From the NCBI RefSeq assembly GCF_009914055.1, contig NZ_CP028271.1, positions 2,852,001 to 2,916,000 of the forward strand: 64,000 nucleotides of DNA, in the 5' to 3' direction. This DNA comes from Mixta intestinalis (lineage in GTDB: Bacteria > Pseudomonadota > Gammaproteobacteria > Enterobacterales > Enterobacteriaceae). Below are positions 16,805 through 25,449 of the stretch, piece after piece. The notes under the pieces are model-generated. The model was not told the DNA's origin. It ran no database searches and was given only the letters and a program-made list of their open reading frames with translations. Positions within the stretch are counted from its first letter, which is position 1; the number at the start of each line of letters is the position of its first letter. Made by a program: the position numbers and the translations under genes.

Positions 16805-18274
16805 TTAGTCGCACCAGTGGTTCATGCCATTACCTGTCGCCAGATAAATGCTTTTTTGCTGCATCCAGGCTTTCAAACCCTGGATACCTTTTTCGCGGCC
16901 CAGCCCGCTCTGTTTAAAACCGCCAAACGGCGTCGAGACGGAAAAAACTTTATAGGTGTTGATCCATACCGTACCTGCCTCAAGCTGCTCGCTCAGGCGC
17001 AGGGCACGCCCCGTATCACGCGTCCAGATCCCCGCCGCCAGCCCGTAGATCGAATCATTGGCCTGACGAATTAAATCCGCCTCATCGCTAAACGGCATCG
17101 CTACCAGCACCGGGCCGAAGATCTCCTCCTGACAGACGCGGGTCTGGTTATTGAGGCCTTCGATAATGGTTGGCTGAAAATAACTGCCCGCCGCCAGCGT
17201 CGGATCGGCTGGGATCTCACCGCCGCACAACAGCGTGCCCCCCTCCCGCTGCGCCAGCTGCACATACTCCATTACGCTCTGGCGATGCTGCGCGCTAATC
17301 AGCGGGCCGATATGCGTACCGGCGGCGAAGGGGTGACCGATGCGCAGCGCGCGCGTCAGTTCCAGCAGGCGCGCCATCAACACTGGATAGACCTGTTGCT
17401 GGATAAACAAGCGTGAACCAGCGATGCACGCCTGGCCGCCGGAACTGAAAATGCCATAGCAGATGCCACGCGCAGCCAGTTCAATATCGGCATCCTCCAG
17501 CACGATGGTGGGGGATTTGCCGCCCAGCTCCAGCGAGGCGGGAATCAGTTTTTCCGCCGCCACGTGCGCCAGATAACGCCCGGTGACGGTGCCGCCGGTG
17601 AAGGAGATTTTGCGTACCTGCGGATGCCGCGCCAGCGCATCACCAATAATCGATCCTTTACCCGGCAGTACGCTCAGCAGCCCGGCGGGTAGCCCCGCCT
17701 GTTCAAACAGACGCGCCAGCTCCAGCGCCATCAGCGGTGTGGCCTCCGCCGGTTTCAGGATCACCGCATTCCCGGCAGCGATAGCGGGTGCCACCTTCTG
17801 CATTTCGCTGGCGATGGGGGAATTCCACGGGGTAATCGCTGCCACCACACCCAGCGGCTCGTAGCGGCTGAAGGTCAGCAGATGCGGCTGGCGCGGCGTC
17901 GGCAGTTCCCCTTCCAGTAGTTCGCAGGCAGCGGCAAAATAGCGCGCCGTGCCCGCTGCGCTCATTACCAGGCCACGGGTTTCCGCCAGCGGCTTGCCAT
18001 TATCACGGCTTTGCAGCTGCGCCAGCTCATCCAACCGAGCCTCAATCAGATCGGCCACGCGATGCAGGATCTGCGCCCGCTGGTGCGGCAGCATGTTGCG
18101 CCAGCCAGGATTGCGCCAGGCTCGCTCACCGCTGGCAACCGCCTCTTCCAGATCGCTCAGGCTGGCAGCATTCAGGGTAGCGTTAACCGAGCCATCTGCC
18201 GGAAAAATGCTCTGCATCGGCGCGCCACCACCGCACCGCCAGACGCCGCCGATAAAAATCTGTTGTTCTTTCAT
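16805..18274 (-). CDS. NAD(P)-dependent aldehyde dehydrogenase
   Basis: A 489-aa ALDH-superfamily enzyme oxidising an aldehyde to a carboxylate. It has the catalytic Cys283 in SSGGQACIAGSR, the general base Glu249 in LELGGKSP, and the oxyanion Asn151 in TPWNSP. Overall it resembles betaine-aldehyde and hydroxymuconic-semialdehyde dehydrogenases. Either it acts on the ThDP enzyme's aldehyde product, or on a semialdehyde from ring cleavage; the gene order (between the ThDP enzyme and AspDH-like genes) favours the first. Start at 18274 has GGGGAA upstream. Confidence 0.88.
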   Translation of the reverse strand: MKEQQIFIGGVWRCGGGAPMQSIFPADGSVNATLNAASLSDLEEAVASGERAWRNPGWRNMLPHQRAQILHRVADLIEARLDELAQLQSRDNGKPLAETRGLVMSAAGTARYFAAACELLEGELPTPRQPHLLTFSRYEPLGVVAAITPWNSPIASEMQKVAPAIAAGNAVILKPAEATPLMALELARLFEQAGLPAGLLSVLPGKGSIIGDALARHPQVRKISFTGGTVTGRYLAHVAAEKLIPASLELGGKSPTIVLEDADIELAARGICYGIFSSGGQACIAGSRLFIQQQVYPVLMARLLELTRALRIGHPFAAGTHIGPLISAQHRQSVMEYVQLAQREGGTLLCGGEIPADPTLAAGSYFQPTIIEGLNNQTRVCQEEIFGPVLVAMPFSDEADLIRQANDSIYGLAAGIWTRDTGRALRLSEQLEAGTVWINTYKVFSVSTPFGGFKQSGLGREKGIQGLKAWMQQKSIYLATGNGMNHWCD

Positions 18275-18285
18275 CGTATTCCCCT

Positions 18286-19056
18286 TCAGCGCTGCGTCAG
18301 TTCGCGGCAGGCGCGTACCGCGCTGAGTGCCGCCAGGGTGGAAGTTTTGGGATTGTTTGCCAGCGGCAATCCGCTTAGCTCAAGGTGAAATTCGCCAAAC
18401 AGCCCCTGCGCATAGAGCGTATGGGTATTGCGCTGCGTTGTCGGATCGGCCATCAGCTGTACGCGGGTGTCATCCATGCCCACGCCACCAAGCGCGATGG
18501 TCGCGGCCACATTGGCGTTAGCAGGAAACAGCCGCGCCGCTTCACGGGCGCTGCCTTCGAAAAAGATCTGCGCCTCGCTAACGGCGTTCAGATCGATAAG
18601 CTGTTCTGCATAGCTGCCGCGCCAGCTAAGCGGGCTTTTACGCGCCCGGTAAGTCACCTGCTGCAAGCCGCCCTCTTTCGCCGCCGCCAGCCCGTCAATA
18701 CCCGCCACCGCACCGGAAAGCAGCGTCAGCTTTCCTCCGGCGTGCTGAAGGCGCTGCTCCAGCGCGGCATCCGCCAGAGCACCGGTTGACACGATCGCCA
18801 GATGCCAGCCGCGATGTAAAATCGCCTCGCCATACTGCGCCACCGCCTGCTGGCTGGCACACTCCAGCACCAGATCGGGCGTCTGCGGGCAATCCTGCGG
18901 CAGCAGCAGCGGCTGCACCTGGTCGCCAAAACGTGTGCGGATCGCCGCGTGATGATGCGCCCGTGCCACGATCCAGCCGAGAGAAACCTGCGGGGGTAAT
19001 CGTTCGATCACCGCCTGCGCCATCGCACCATAGCCGATCAGCATGATCTTTTTCAT
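18286..19056 (-). CDS. L-aspartate-dehydrogenase-like oxidoreductase
   Basis: A 256-aa protein of the NadX/aspartate dehydrogenase family, which oxidises L-aspartate to iminoaspartate or oxaloacetate with NAD(P). It has the N-terminal nucleotide motif GYGAMA (residues 8-13), the SGAVAGIDGL segment near 113-122, NANVAATIALGGVG in the middle and the family-typical NNPKTSTLAALSAVR near the C terminus. No nadA or nadB lies nearby, so a role in NAD synthesis is unlikely. In this operon it may release or add an amino group on a pathway intermediate. The substrate is inferred only from the family. Confidence 0.82.
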   Translation of the reverse strand: MKKIMLIGYGAMAQAVIERLPPQVSLGWIVARAHHHAAIRTRFGDQVQPLLLPQDCPQTPDLVLECASQQAVAQYGEAILHRGWHLAIVSTGALADAALEQRLQHAGGKLTLLSGAVAGIDGLAAAKEGGLQQVTYRARKSPLSWRGSYAEQLIDLNAVSEAQIFFEGSAREAARLFPANANVAATIALGGVGMDDTRVQLMADPTTQRNTHTLYAQGLFGEFHLELSGLPLANNPKTSTLAALSAVRACRELTQR

Positions 19057-19065
19057 CGTGATTCC

Positions 19066-19860
19066 TTACAGATGGCGACAGAAGCCGCCGGAGACATCCA
19101 GCGCCGCGCCGGTGGTGAACGAAGCGAGCGGTGAGGCGAGAAACAGCAGCGCCTGCGCCGGTTCCTGCGGTTTACCCAGGCGCTGCATCGGGATACCGCG
19201 CTGGCGGGCAATATCCGCCGTCCATTCACCCCAGCTTTGCTGTTTATCGCTGCGGTTTTCAAAGCGCCGCCGCCACTGCCCCGATTCCACCATGCCTAGC
19301 AGAATGGAGTTGACGCGGATCCCTTTACCAACCAGCTCCTTAGATAACGTCAGCGTCATATTCAGCAGCGCCGCACGCGCCGCCGAGGTGGCAATCATGT
19401 GCTCCTCTGGCTGTAACGCCAGCAGCGAGTTGACGCAGGTAATGGAGGCGATCTCGGAGCGTTCCAGCAGCGGCAAAAAAGCCTGAACCGGATTGATCAC
19501 ACCAAACAGCTTCAGCTCCGCCTCATGCAGCCAGGCGCTGCGCGGCGTATCGGCAAAGTGCGCGACATAACCCTGCCCGGCGTTGTTAATCAGCATATCG
19601 ACTGCGCCAAAACGCGTTTGTACCGCTTCAGCGAACGCCGCTACCTGATCTTCCTGCAATACGTCGCAGCACCAGGCGAAGATATCGCCCTGCGGATATT
19701 CGTTTAGCAACGCCGCCTGCGCGCTGGCCAGCCGATCCCGATCGCGCCCGCAAAAGGCCACTTTCGCTCCTTCGCCCAGCAGCAGACGCAGCGTTTCAAA
19801 GCCGATGCCCGATGAGCCGCCGGTGACCACCGCCACGCGCCCTTCAACTTGTGCCTTCAT
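19066..19860 (-). CDS. SDR-family protein with altered catalytic residues
   Basis: A 264-aa short-chain dehydrogenase/reductase. The NAD(P) motif TGGSSGIG (13-20), INNAG (91-95) and Ser145 are in place. Where the catalytic YxxxK is expected, the sequence reads T158-SAA-R162 (ATSAARAALLNMT). So the active-site Tyr is Thr and the Lys is Arg. It may be a non-reducing SDR, use another acid, or have become a binding protein. It overlaps the hydrolase gene upstream by four bases (ATGA), so both are translated together. The usual fold and length are intact, so this is not a decayed gene. Confidence 0.82.
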   Translation of the reverse strand: MKAQVEGRVAVVTGGSSGIGFETLRLLLGEGAKVAFCGRDRDRLASAQAALLNEYPQGDIFAWCCDVLQEDQVAAFAEAVQTRFGAVDMLINNAGQGYVAHFADTPRSAWLHEAELKLFGVINPVQAFLPLLERSEIASITCVNSLLALQPEEHMIATSAARAALLNMTLTLSKELVGKGIRVNSILLGMVESGQWRRRFENRSDKQQSWGEWTADIARQRGIPMQRLGKPQEPAQALLFLASPLASFTTGAALDVSGGFCRHL

Positions 19861-20618
19861 ACCGCACCTCTTTCTTTCATTACCCTTAACAGCTGTTGAT
19901 TAAATTGCGCCGCGTTATCGAGATAGCTGGCGTGACCGGCATTGGGGATCAACTGCCAGCGCACGCCGTAATGTTGCGCCAGCGCCTCGGCCTGGGCGGG
20001 CGGTGTAATGCTGTCCTGTTCTCCGCACCAGACCTCAAACGGCTTTTGCCAGTGGCTCAGCCAGCGGTGAATATCGTCATGGGCCAGCATCCATGCGGCG
20101 GCCAGGAACCCTTCAGCGTGTAGCCGCCGCATACCGCTGGCAACGGTGGCGATATCCTCCGCACTGGCATCGGGGCGCAGCAGCTTGGCCGCGCGTGTCT
20201 GTGCCAGAAGCTCGCCGCCCAGCGCTATCTGCTGCTCTCTGCTGCGCCATACCTGTTCGCGCCGCTCCGCGTCCGCTGTACCGTAGCCCTGCGCCGGATC
20301 GGCCAGCACCAGCGAAATAACACGTTCTGGAAAGCGCGCGGCAAACGCAGCGGCAACCAGCGCGCCGAGCGAGTGTCCAACCAGCACCGTTCGCTGCACG
20401 CCCTGACGATCCAGCAGCGTCGCCAGCGCCTGCGCATAGTCACCCGCCAGCGCTTTTTCCACCGCCAGCGGCGGGCTGGCACCATAGCCGGGCATCTCCC
20501 AGGCCAGCACGCGGCAACCCGGCAGCGCCATCTGTTTATGCCAGGCGGCAGCCCCGGAACTGATACCGTGCAGCAACGTCAGCGCCGCGCCGTTCCCCTG
20601 CTCAAGCCAGTCCGTCAT
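19857..20618 (-). CDS. Alpha/beta-fold hydrolase
   Basis: A 253-aa single-domain hydrolase. The nucleophile elbow is GHSLGA with Ser83, LLHGIS near 15-20 forms the oxyanion strand, the acid is probably the Asp in GEQDSITP, and His229 in NAGHASYLD completes the triad. Size and motifs fit the C-C bond hydrolases of meta-cleavage pathways (MhpC, CmtE and relatives) but also esterases and lactonases. The extradiol dioxygenase in the same operon makes a ring-fission hydrolase the best guess. Four-base overlap with the next gene, nine-base gap to the cupin gene. Confidence 0.8.
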   Translation of the reverse strand: MTDWLEQGNGAALTLLHGISSGAAAWHKQMALPGCRVLAWEMPGYGASPPLAVEKALAGDYAQALATLLDRQGVQRTVLVGHSLGALVAAAFAARFPERVISLVLADPAQGYGTADAERREQVWRSREQQIALGGELLAQTRAAKLLRPDASAEDIATVASGMRRLHAEGFLAAAWMLAHDDIHRWLSHWQKPFEVWCGEQDSITPPAQAEALAQHYGVRWQLIPNAGHASYLDNAAQFNQQLLRVMKERGAV

Positions 20619-20627
20619 TGCGCGTCC

Positions 20628-21152
20628 TTAATTACGTTTAACGCTGGCCAGCGGATGATCTTCCGGATAGGTAGGAATGTGCGGTTTCTGCGTGCCGAGC
20701 ATCACGCACATCAGCGCCTCTTCTTCACCGTGGTTGAACAACCCGCGATAGATGCCCGCCGGAACGGAGATCAGATCGCGTTCGCGCAAAATGGTTTCCA
20801 GATAGTTATCGCCATCTTTGATCATCAGCGTGATGGTACCCTTCAGCATAAAGAACACCTCTTCCACATCATCATGCAGATGCAGCGGCCCTTCACATTT
20901 CGCTGGTAGCACCATAGTAGAGAAGGTGAAATGCTCCGCCGGAACGGTGTTGCTGTCGCTTGCCACGCCGGTTGCTCCGGTGCCGATATAGCGCATCTGG
21001 GCGCGACGATATTTGGGATCGAAATCGGCCTGGAACTTCAACGCGTTCCAGTCATATTTACGCCCTTCGAAGCGGGCGATGCGCGACTCTACCCACTCTT
21101 CCATGGTCAGGTGCGCCGGTTTGATGCCGGGGTTCAGGGTGGTATCACTCAT
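20628..21152 (-). CDS. Cupin-domain protein
   Basis: A 174-aa single-cupin protein with a metal-site motif GPLHLHDDVEEVFFMLKG: His91, His93 and Glu98 are the first-motif ligands, and a later N-H-G region supplies the fourth. Single cupins include ring-cleaving dioxygenases, isomerases and binding proteins. It could process a ring-fission product or be a second oxygenase. Nothing in the sequence decides this. Ten bases separate it from the MFS gene. Confidence 0.75.
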   Translation of the reverse strand: MSDTTLNPGIKPAHLTMEEWVESRIARFEGRKYDWNALKFQADFDPKYRRAQMRYIGTGATGVASDSNTVPAEHFTFSTMVLPAKCEGPLHLHDDVEEVFFMLKGTITLMIKDGDNYLETILRERDLISVPAGIYRGLFNHGEEEALMCVMLGTQKPHIPTYPEDHPLASVKRN

Positions 21153-21162
21153 GGTTATCTCC

Positions 21163-22413
21163 TCAGTAACGTGTCAGCAGCGGCAGCAGCAGAACGCAGC
21201 CCAACGCCGCCATAATGGTCAGAAAGATCAGGCCGGAATCCATGTTTTGCGTACAGGCGATCAGCGCCCCCATCACCGCTGGCGACAGCGCCCCGGCAAA
21301 GTTGCCCAGCCCGTTAAAAATGCCGCCCGCCGTTGCGCTGACGCGCGGATGGGTCGCTTTCGCCAGCAGCGCGAAAATATTTGGCGCGCCGGTGCCCCAC
21401 ATAAAGGTGCTGAAGCTCATCGCGGCGATCACCGTCAGCGGCGTGTTGAGCTGCATCACTACCGCCAGCCCCAGCGCCGCTCCCGCCATCGAGATAAAGC
21501 AGGCGGCGGCGCGCCGGTTGAGGCGATCCGACAGCCAGGCACCCAGCACCTCGCCGATCAGCATGGCGATAAACGGCATGGAAGAGAGCCAGCCCGCATG
21601 TTCAAGGTGAATGCCTTTGCCCTTAATCAGGTAGCCGGGCAGCCAGCCGTTGATGCCCCACAGGTAGGTAAGGAAGGCGATATTGAAAATGCAGATCATC
21701 CAGAAATGGGCGCTGACCAGCAGCTCACGACGCGCGGCGCGGCGCGCCGGTTGTGGGATAGCGACCTGATCGGCGGGTGACAGGCGAATACCGCGCAGGC
21801 CGCTGCGTACCAGCGCCAGCACCGGCAACGTTAACAGTGCCATAGCGAAAAAGGTGCTCTGCCAGCCAAAGGTGTTCAGCAGCCACAGCGACAGCGGGAA
21901 GCCGATAGCGGCGCCCACCGGCGTGCCGAGCAGCCAGAGCATGGTGGCACGCGCCTGCAACCGCTGCGGAAAGGTGTGGCGTACGATAGCGAACGCCAGC
22001 GGAAACAGCGGCCCTTCCGCCACGCCCAGCAGAATGCGCAGCGTCACCATCACCGCATAGTTATGGGTTAATCCCATCAGCACCATCAGCACGCACCACG
22101 TCACCATCATGCCGCTCAGCAAACGCAGTGGCGCAATGCGATCGCCCAGGCCGCTTAGCAGCACCGAGGAAAAACCGTAGCTCAGCAGAAAGGCGCTCAT
22201 CAGAATGCCGAGGCGCGTGGTATCGAAATCGATGCCCATCGCCTGCTGGAAATGCGCATCGGAAAAGAGCGCGGCGATACTGATCTTATCGAAGAAGGCC
22301 AGCAGCACGCAGGCCAGCAGCGCCAGCGGGATCGTCCAGCGGATCGGTTTTTCAGGCGTGCAGCTGCCCTCACCGTCAGCCACTGCGACGGTGTTAGTCT
22401 CAAATGTGGTCAT
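21163..22413 (-). CDS. MFS transporter, anion:cation symporter type
   Basis: A 416-aa inner-membrane protein with about twelve hydrophobic segments and the DR/RxG loop between TM2 and TM3 (LGDRIAPLRLLSG). The pattern (KPIRWTIPLALLACVLLAFFDK at the start, WGTGAPNIFALLAKATHPRVSA late) fits the ACS/phthalate-permease branch, which imports organic anions such as aromatic or sugar acids. It probably imports the substrate of the operon, which would then carry a carboxylate. Twenty-six bases separate it from the reductase gene. Confidence 0.85.
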   Translation of the reverse strand: MTTFETNTVAVADGEGSCTPEKPIRWTIPLALLACVLLAFFDKISIAALFSDAHFQQAMGIDFDTTRLGILMSAFLLSYGFSSVLLSGLGDRIAPLRLLSGMMVTWCVLMVLMGLTHNYAVMVTLRILLGVAEGPLFPLAFAIVRHTFPQRLQARATMLWLLGTPVGAAIGFPLSLWLLNTFGWQSTFFAMALLTLPVLALVRSGLRGIRLSPADQVAIPQPARRAARRELLVSAHFWMICIFNIAFLTYLWGINGWLPGYLIKGKGIHLEHAGWLSSMPFIAMLIGEVLGAWLSDRLNRRAAACFISMAGAALGLAVVMQLNTPLTVIAAMSFSTFMWGTGAPNIFALLAKATHPRVSATAGGIFNGLGNFAGALSPAVMGALIACTQNMDSGLIFLTIMAALGCVLLLPLLTRY

Positions 22414-22439
22414 TTTTCCCCCTGGGGGCTAAGCCATAT

Positions 22440-23636
22440 TCAGCGCAACGTCATCAGTGAAAACGCCGGATCCTCCAGCGGCACCTGCGACAGATCGCGT
22501 CCGGTAGCCATCCAGCGTTTCGCCAGCTTGACGGTGCGCGCATCGTTAAATGCCACCAGCTGGTTCAGCACGCCATCGGTGCCGAGAGAGAAGTAGAGAT
22601 TGCCCTGCGGCGTCTGCCGTATCTGGCTACGGCTGCCGGGCTGCGGAACGCCGAGGATCTGGATATTGTGCTGATATTGATCTGACCAGAGCCACGGAAT
22701 GTCGTCATAGCCGGGGGCCGCCTCGTTCAGCATCGCTCTGGCGGTAGCGATAGCCTGATTCTGCGCGAATGCCCATGACTGAAGCGAAATGCCATAGCGC
22801 GGATGCTGTGCCACGTCACCGGCGGCAAAGATCGCCGCATCGGATGTCCTGCCCTGCGCATCAACCACAATGCCGCGCCCGATAGCCAGTCCGGCCTGCT
22901 GCGCCAGCGCCAGATTCAGCTCAACGCCGATCCCTACCACCACCGCATCAAACGGCTCACGCTGCCCGTCGCACTGTATTACCGGCCTGCCGCCCTCATC
23001 TTCCAGCTCCAGCGCGCCACAGCCACAGCGGATATCCACGCCCTGTTCACGGTGCAGCTGATGCAGCGCCGCAGAAACGTCAGCGTTTACCGAGCGCATA
23101 CAGAGCGCTGGCTGCTGCTCAAACAGGCTGACCGCCACGCCGGATCGACGTGCTGAAGCGGCAATCTCCAGCCCAATCCAGCCGCCGCCAACGATAGCCA
23201 GCCGTTGCGTACCGGCAAGACAGGCTTTCAGCCGCTGCGCATCCTGCCAGTTACGCAGCGTGTAGACCTGCGGATGCTGACGCCAGGCCGCGTTCGGTAG
23301 CCGCGCCTGTCCGCCGGTGGCGATCAGTAACTGGTCATAGGCCAGCCGTTCGCCGTTACTCAGCAGCACATTTTTCGCAACGCGATCGATCGCTTCCGCA
23401 CGCAGCGGACGATACCAGCGCAGATCGAGTGCCTGCTGCATTTCAGCGCTGAACAGGCGCGGCAGCGCGGCATCCGGCTCCAGCAACGCGCTTTTGGAAA
23501 GCGGCGGGCGCTCGTAAAAATCCCAGGGCTCATCGGCCACCACCGCGATCTCACCGCGAAAGCCTTCGTCCCGCAGGGTTTTCGCCGCCCAGCCGCCCGC
23601 CTGACCACCGCCGATAATCACGATACGCGCCGTCAT
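22440..23636 (-). CDS. FAD-dependent ferredoxin reductase
   Basis: A 398-aa reductase of the type serving Rieske oxygenases and P450s (BphA4, CamA, HcaD). It passes electrons from NADH to the ferredoxin. It has the FAD motif IIGGGQAGGWAA (residues 7-18), FYERPPLSK near 44, the NADH motif IVGGGWIGLEIA near 150-161, the second FAD motif IFAAGDVAQHP near 275, and WLWSDQYQHNIQILG, a hallmark near 318. I chose 23636 because its ATG overlaps the stop of the dioxygenase gene as ATGA; the upstream extension is not family-like. Third component of the oxygenase encoded at 26199-27861. Confidence 0.9.
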   Translation of the reverse strand: MTARIVIIGGGQAGGWAAKTLRDEGFRGEIAVVADEPWDFYERPPLSKSALLEPDAALPRLFSAEMQQALDLRWYRPLRAEAIDRVAKNVLLSNGERLAYDQLLIATGGQARLPNAAWRQHPQVYTLRNWQDAQRLKACLAGTQRLAIVGGGWIGLEIAASARRSGVAVSLFEQQPALCMRSVNADVSAALHQLHREQGVDIRCGCGALELEDEGGRPVIQCDGQREPFDAVVVGIGVELNLALAQQAGLAIGRGIVVDAQGRTSDAAIFAAGDVAQHPRYGISLQSWAFAQNQAIATARAMLNEAAPGYDDIPWLWSDQYQHNIQILGVPQPGSRSQIRQTPQGNLYFSLGTDGVLNQLVAFNDARTVKLAKRWMATGRDLSQVPLEDPAFSLMTLR

Positions 23637-24559
23637 ACCGCCTCCGGTTTTTTCTGCTGGCGACGCGTATCGTGATCGATACCGCCCTCCACCGCCCATT
23701 CGGTAAAGGAGACCAGCGAATGCTCCAGCTCACGGGGACGCCAGTTCTCTGTCAGATAATCGTCGTTGGTGTAATATTCGAATGCGCCGCCGGTGGGGCT
23801 GTTGACGTACCAGAAATAGGCGGAGGAAACCGGATGGCGACCCGGCCCGATAAACGTACTCCAGTGGTTTTTGTTCATCGCAATGCCGCCGCCGATCACC
23901 TCATGAATGTCACGCACGGTGAAGGCGACATGGTTCAGCCCGCGCTTACGATTCGGCAGCTGGAGCAAAAACAGATTATGATGGCCGCCACGCGCCTGGG
24001 TACGCAGAAAAACGGCGCGGTTAACGTAGCGATCGGAAACCTGAAAGCCGAGGATATCGCGATAGAACGCCTCTACCGCCGCCAGCTCTTCTACAAAAAA
24101 AACCACGTGCCCAATATTAATCGGCTCGGCGCGGTCGTAAACCGGGCTGGGCGTATCCACGCGGCGCATATCGCCCCACTGATTAATCGGCTCGACATTG
24201 AGGTTTACCGCCGTTTGTTGCGTGACCTGAATACGCAGCGTCATACCGTTAGGATCGCGACACTCCAGCACATCTTCCGTGGCGCGAAAGCCGGGCTGCT
24301 GCGCCAGCTTTGGCCGCAGCGCCTCCAGCGCCGCGCGATCAGCTACGCCCCAGGTCATGCGGCGCAGCGTGTTACCTGACTCAAACGCCGGGGGCAAGTC
24401 GGGACTGTCGATATGGCTAAGCTCCAGGCGCGCCCCGCTGAGCGTGGTAAATTTATGCCCGCTGGCATCTCTGGTCAGGCCAAAATCGCACATAAATTTG
24501 GCGCAGTCGCTCAGGTTATCAACGCCAAACTCCAGCTTTTCAATTCCCGTTACACGCAT
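23633..24559 (-). CDS. Extradiol (VOC-family) ring-cleavage dioxygenase
   Basis: A 308-aa type I extradiol dioxygenase with two VOC modules. The C-terminal module keeps the Fe(II) facial triad: His151 in INIGHVVFF, His210 in GLNHVAF and Glu261 in GGAFEYY. Such enzymes cleave catechols next to the hydroxyls (2,3-dihydroxybiphenyl and 2,3-dihydroxy-p-cumate dioxygenases are relatives in architecture). Second-shell His and Tyr candidates are present (His242, Tyr248). It would act on the catechol made by the oxygenase and the diol dehydrogenase. An 85-base gap containing a small GC hairpin separates it from the IclR gene. Confidence 0.88.
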   Translation of the reverse strand: MRVTGIEKLEFGVDNLSDCAKFMCDFGLTRDASGHKFTTLSGARLELSHIDSPDLPPAFESGNTLRRMTWGVADRAALEALRPKLAQQPGFRATEDVLECRDPNGMTLRIQVTQQTAVNLNVEPINQWGDMRRVDTPSPVYDRAEPINIGHVVFFVEELAAVEAFYRDILGFQVSDRYVNRAVFLRTQARGGHHNLFLLQLPNRKRGLNHVAFTVRDIHEVIGGGIAMNKNHWSTFIGPGRHPVSSAYFWYVNSPTGGAFEYYTNDDYLTENWRPRELEHSLVSFTEWAVEGGIDHDTRRQQKKPEAV

Positions 24560-24644
24560 TGGTTGCCTCTTTACCGTTCAGTCGCCCGGATTTGGGCGTA
24601 GAGATTGCCCGACGCAGTGAAGCGCCTGTTTTTAACTGATTGAA

Positions 24645-25433
24645 TTAACTGGCTTTAGACAAATAACCCAGGAAGCCAGAGATCTTATCCGCCGCGAGGC
24701 GTACTTCATTTTGCAATCGCTCGCGGGCGCTGTGCGGCACTTCACCCGACGGCACTAAAATACTCACAACCGCCGCCACGCGCCCGCTGCGGTTGAACAC
24801 CGGATAGACAATGGAGGAGATGCCGTGGCGGAAAAAGGATTCGCCGATCACATAGCCACGCGCTTTATCCTGCTGCACCATCTGCCAGAGCGTTTCACGG
24901 TTATGCAACTGATCCGGCGCGTTGCCCGGCAGCCGCTCCTGCGGAAAGAGCTGTTCGAACTCGGTGCGCGTCACATCGGTCAACAGCATGCGCCCCAGCG
25001 AAGTGCAATGTACCGGCAGACGAGTACCGATGCTGACCTGGTTGATGCGAGAACCGGCGGCGCTAACGCGGGCGATGTAGATGATGTCGTGCCCGTCGCG
25101 GATCGCCAGATGGCTGCTGCATTCGCTGCTGTCGCGCAGCTGCTCAATAACCGGCTGCCCAACCTGCGCTACATCCAGCGAGGCGATATATTCAAATCCC
25201 AGCCGCAGCACGTTCATCCCCAGCGAAAAGGTGCTGGTGCGCGGGTTACGCTGCAAAAAACCCATATACTCCAGCGTCTGCACTACGCGGTACGCCGTCG
25301 CCTTCGGCATATCCACCAGCCGATGCAGCTCGGCGAAGGTCAGTTCACGATGCTGTCCACCGAACGCCAGCAGCAGTTGCAGCCCGCGCTCCAGGCCCGG
25401 CACCAGATATTTAATCTCCTGCTGATTCGCCAT
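24645..25433 (-). CDS. IclR-family transcriptional regulator
   Basis: A 262-aa regulator with the N-terminal winged HTH (GLERGLQLLLAF, then TFAELHRLVDMPKATAYRVVQTLE, residues about 9-58) and the C-terminal IclR effector domain. It is encoded inside the operon it presumably controls. Palindromes of the form GTTTCA-N4-TGAAAC in front of the operon are the likely operators. I chose 25433 because GGAGG stands four bases upstream of CGGT-ATG and the gene then clears the upstream stop. Members act as repressors or activators, often bound to an aromatic or small acid effector. Confidence 0.9.
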   Translation of the reverse strand: MANQQEIKYLVPGLERGLQLLLAFGGQHRELTFAELHRLVDMPKATAYRVVQTLEYMGFLQRNPRTSTFSLGMNVLRLGFEYIASLDVAQVGQPVIEQLRDSSECSSHLAIRDGHDIIYIARVSAAGSRINQVSIGTRLPVHCTSLGRMLLTDVTRTEFEQLFPQERLPGNAPDQLHNRETLWQMVQQDKARGYVIGESFFRHGISSIVYPVFNRSGRVAAVVSILVPSGEVPHSARERLQNEVRLAADKISGFLGYLSKAS

Positions 25434-25449
25434 ACCGCCTCCGCAACAT

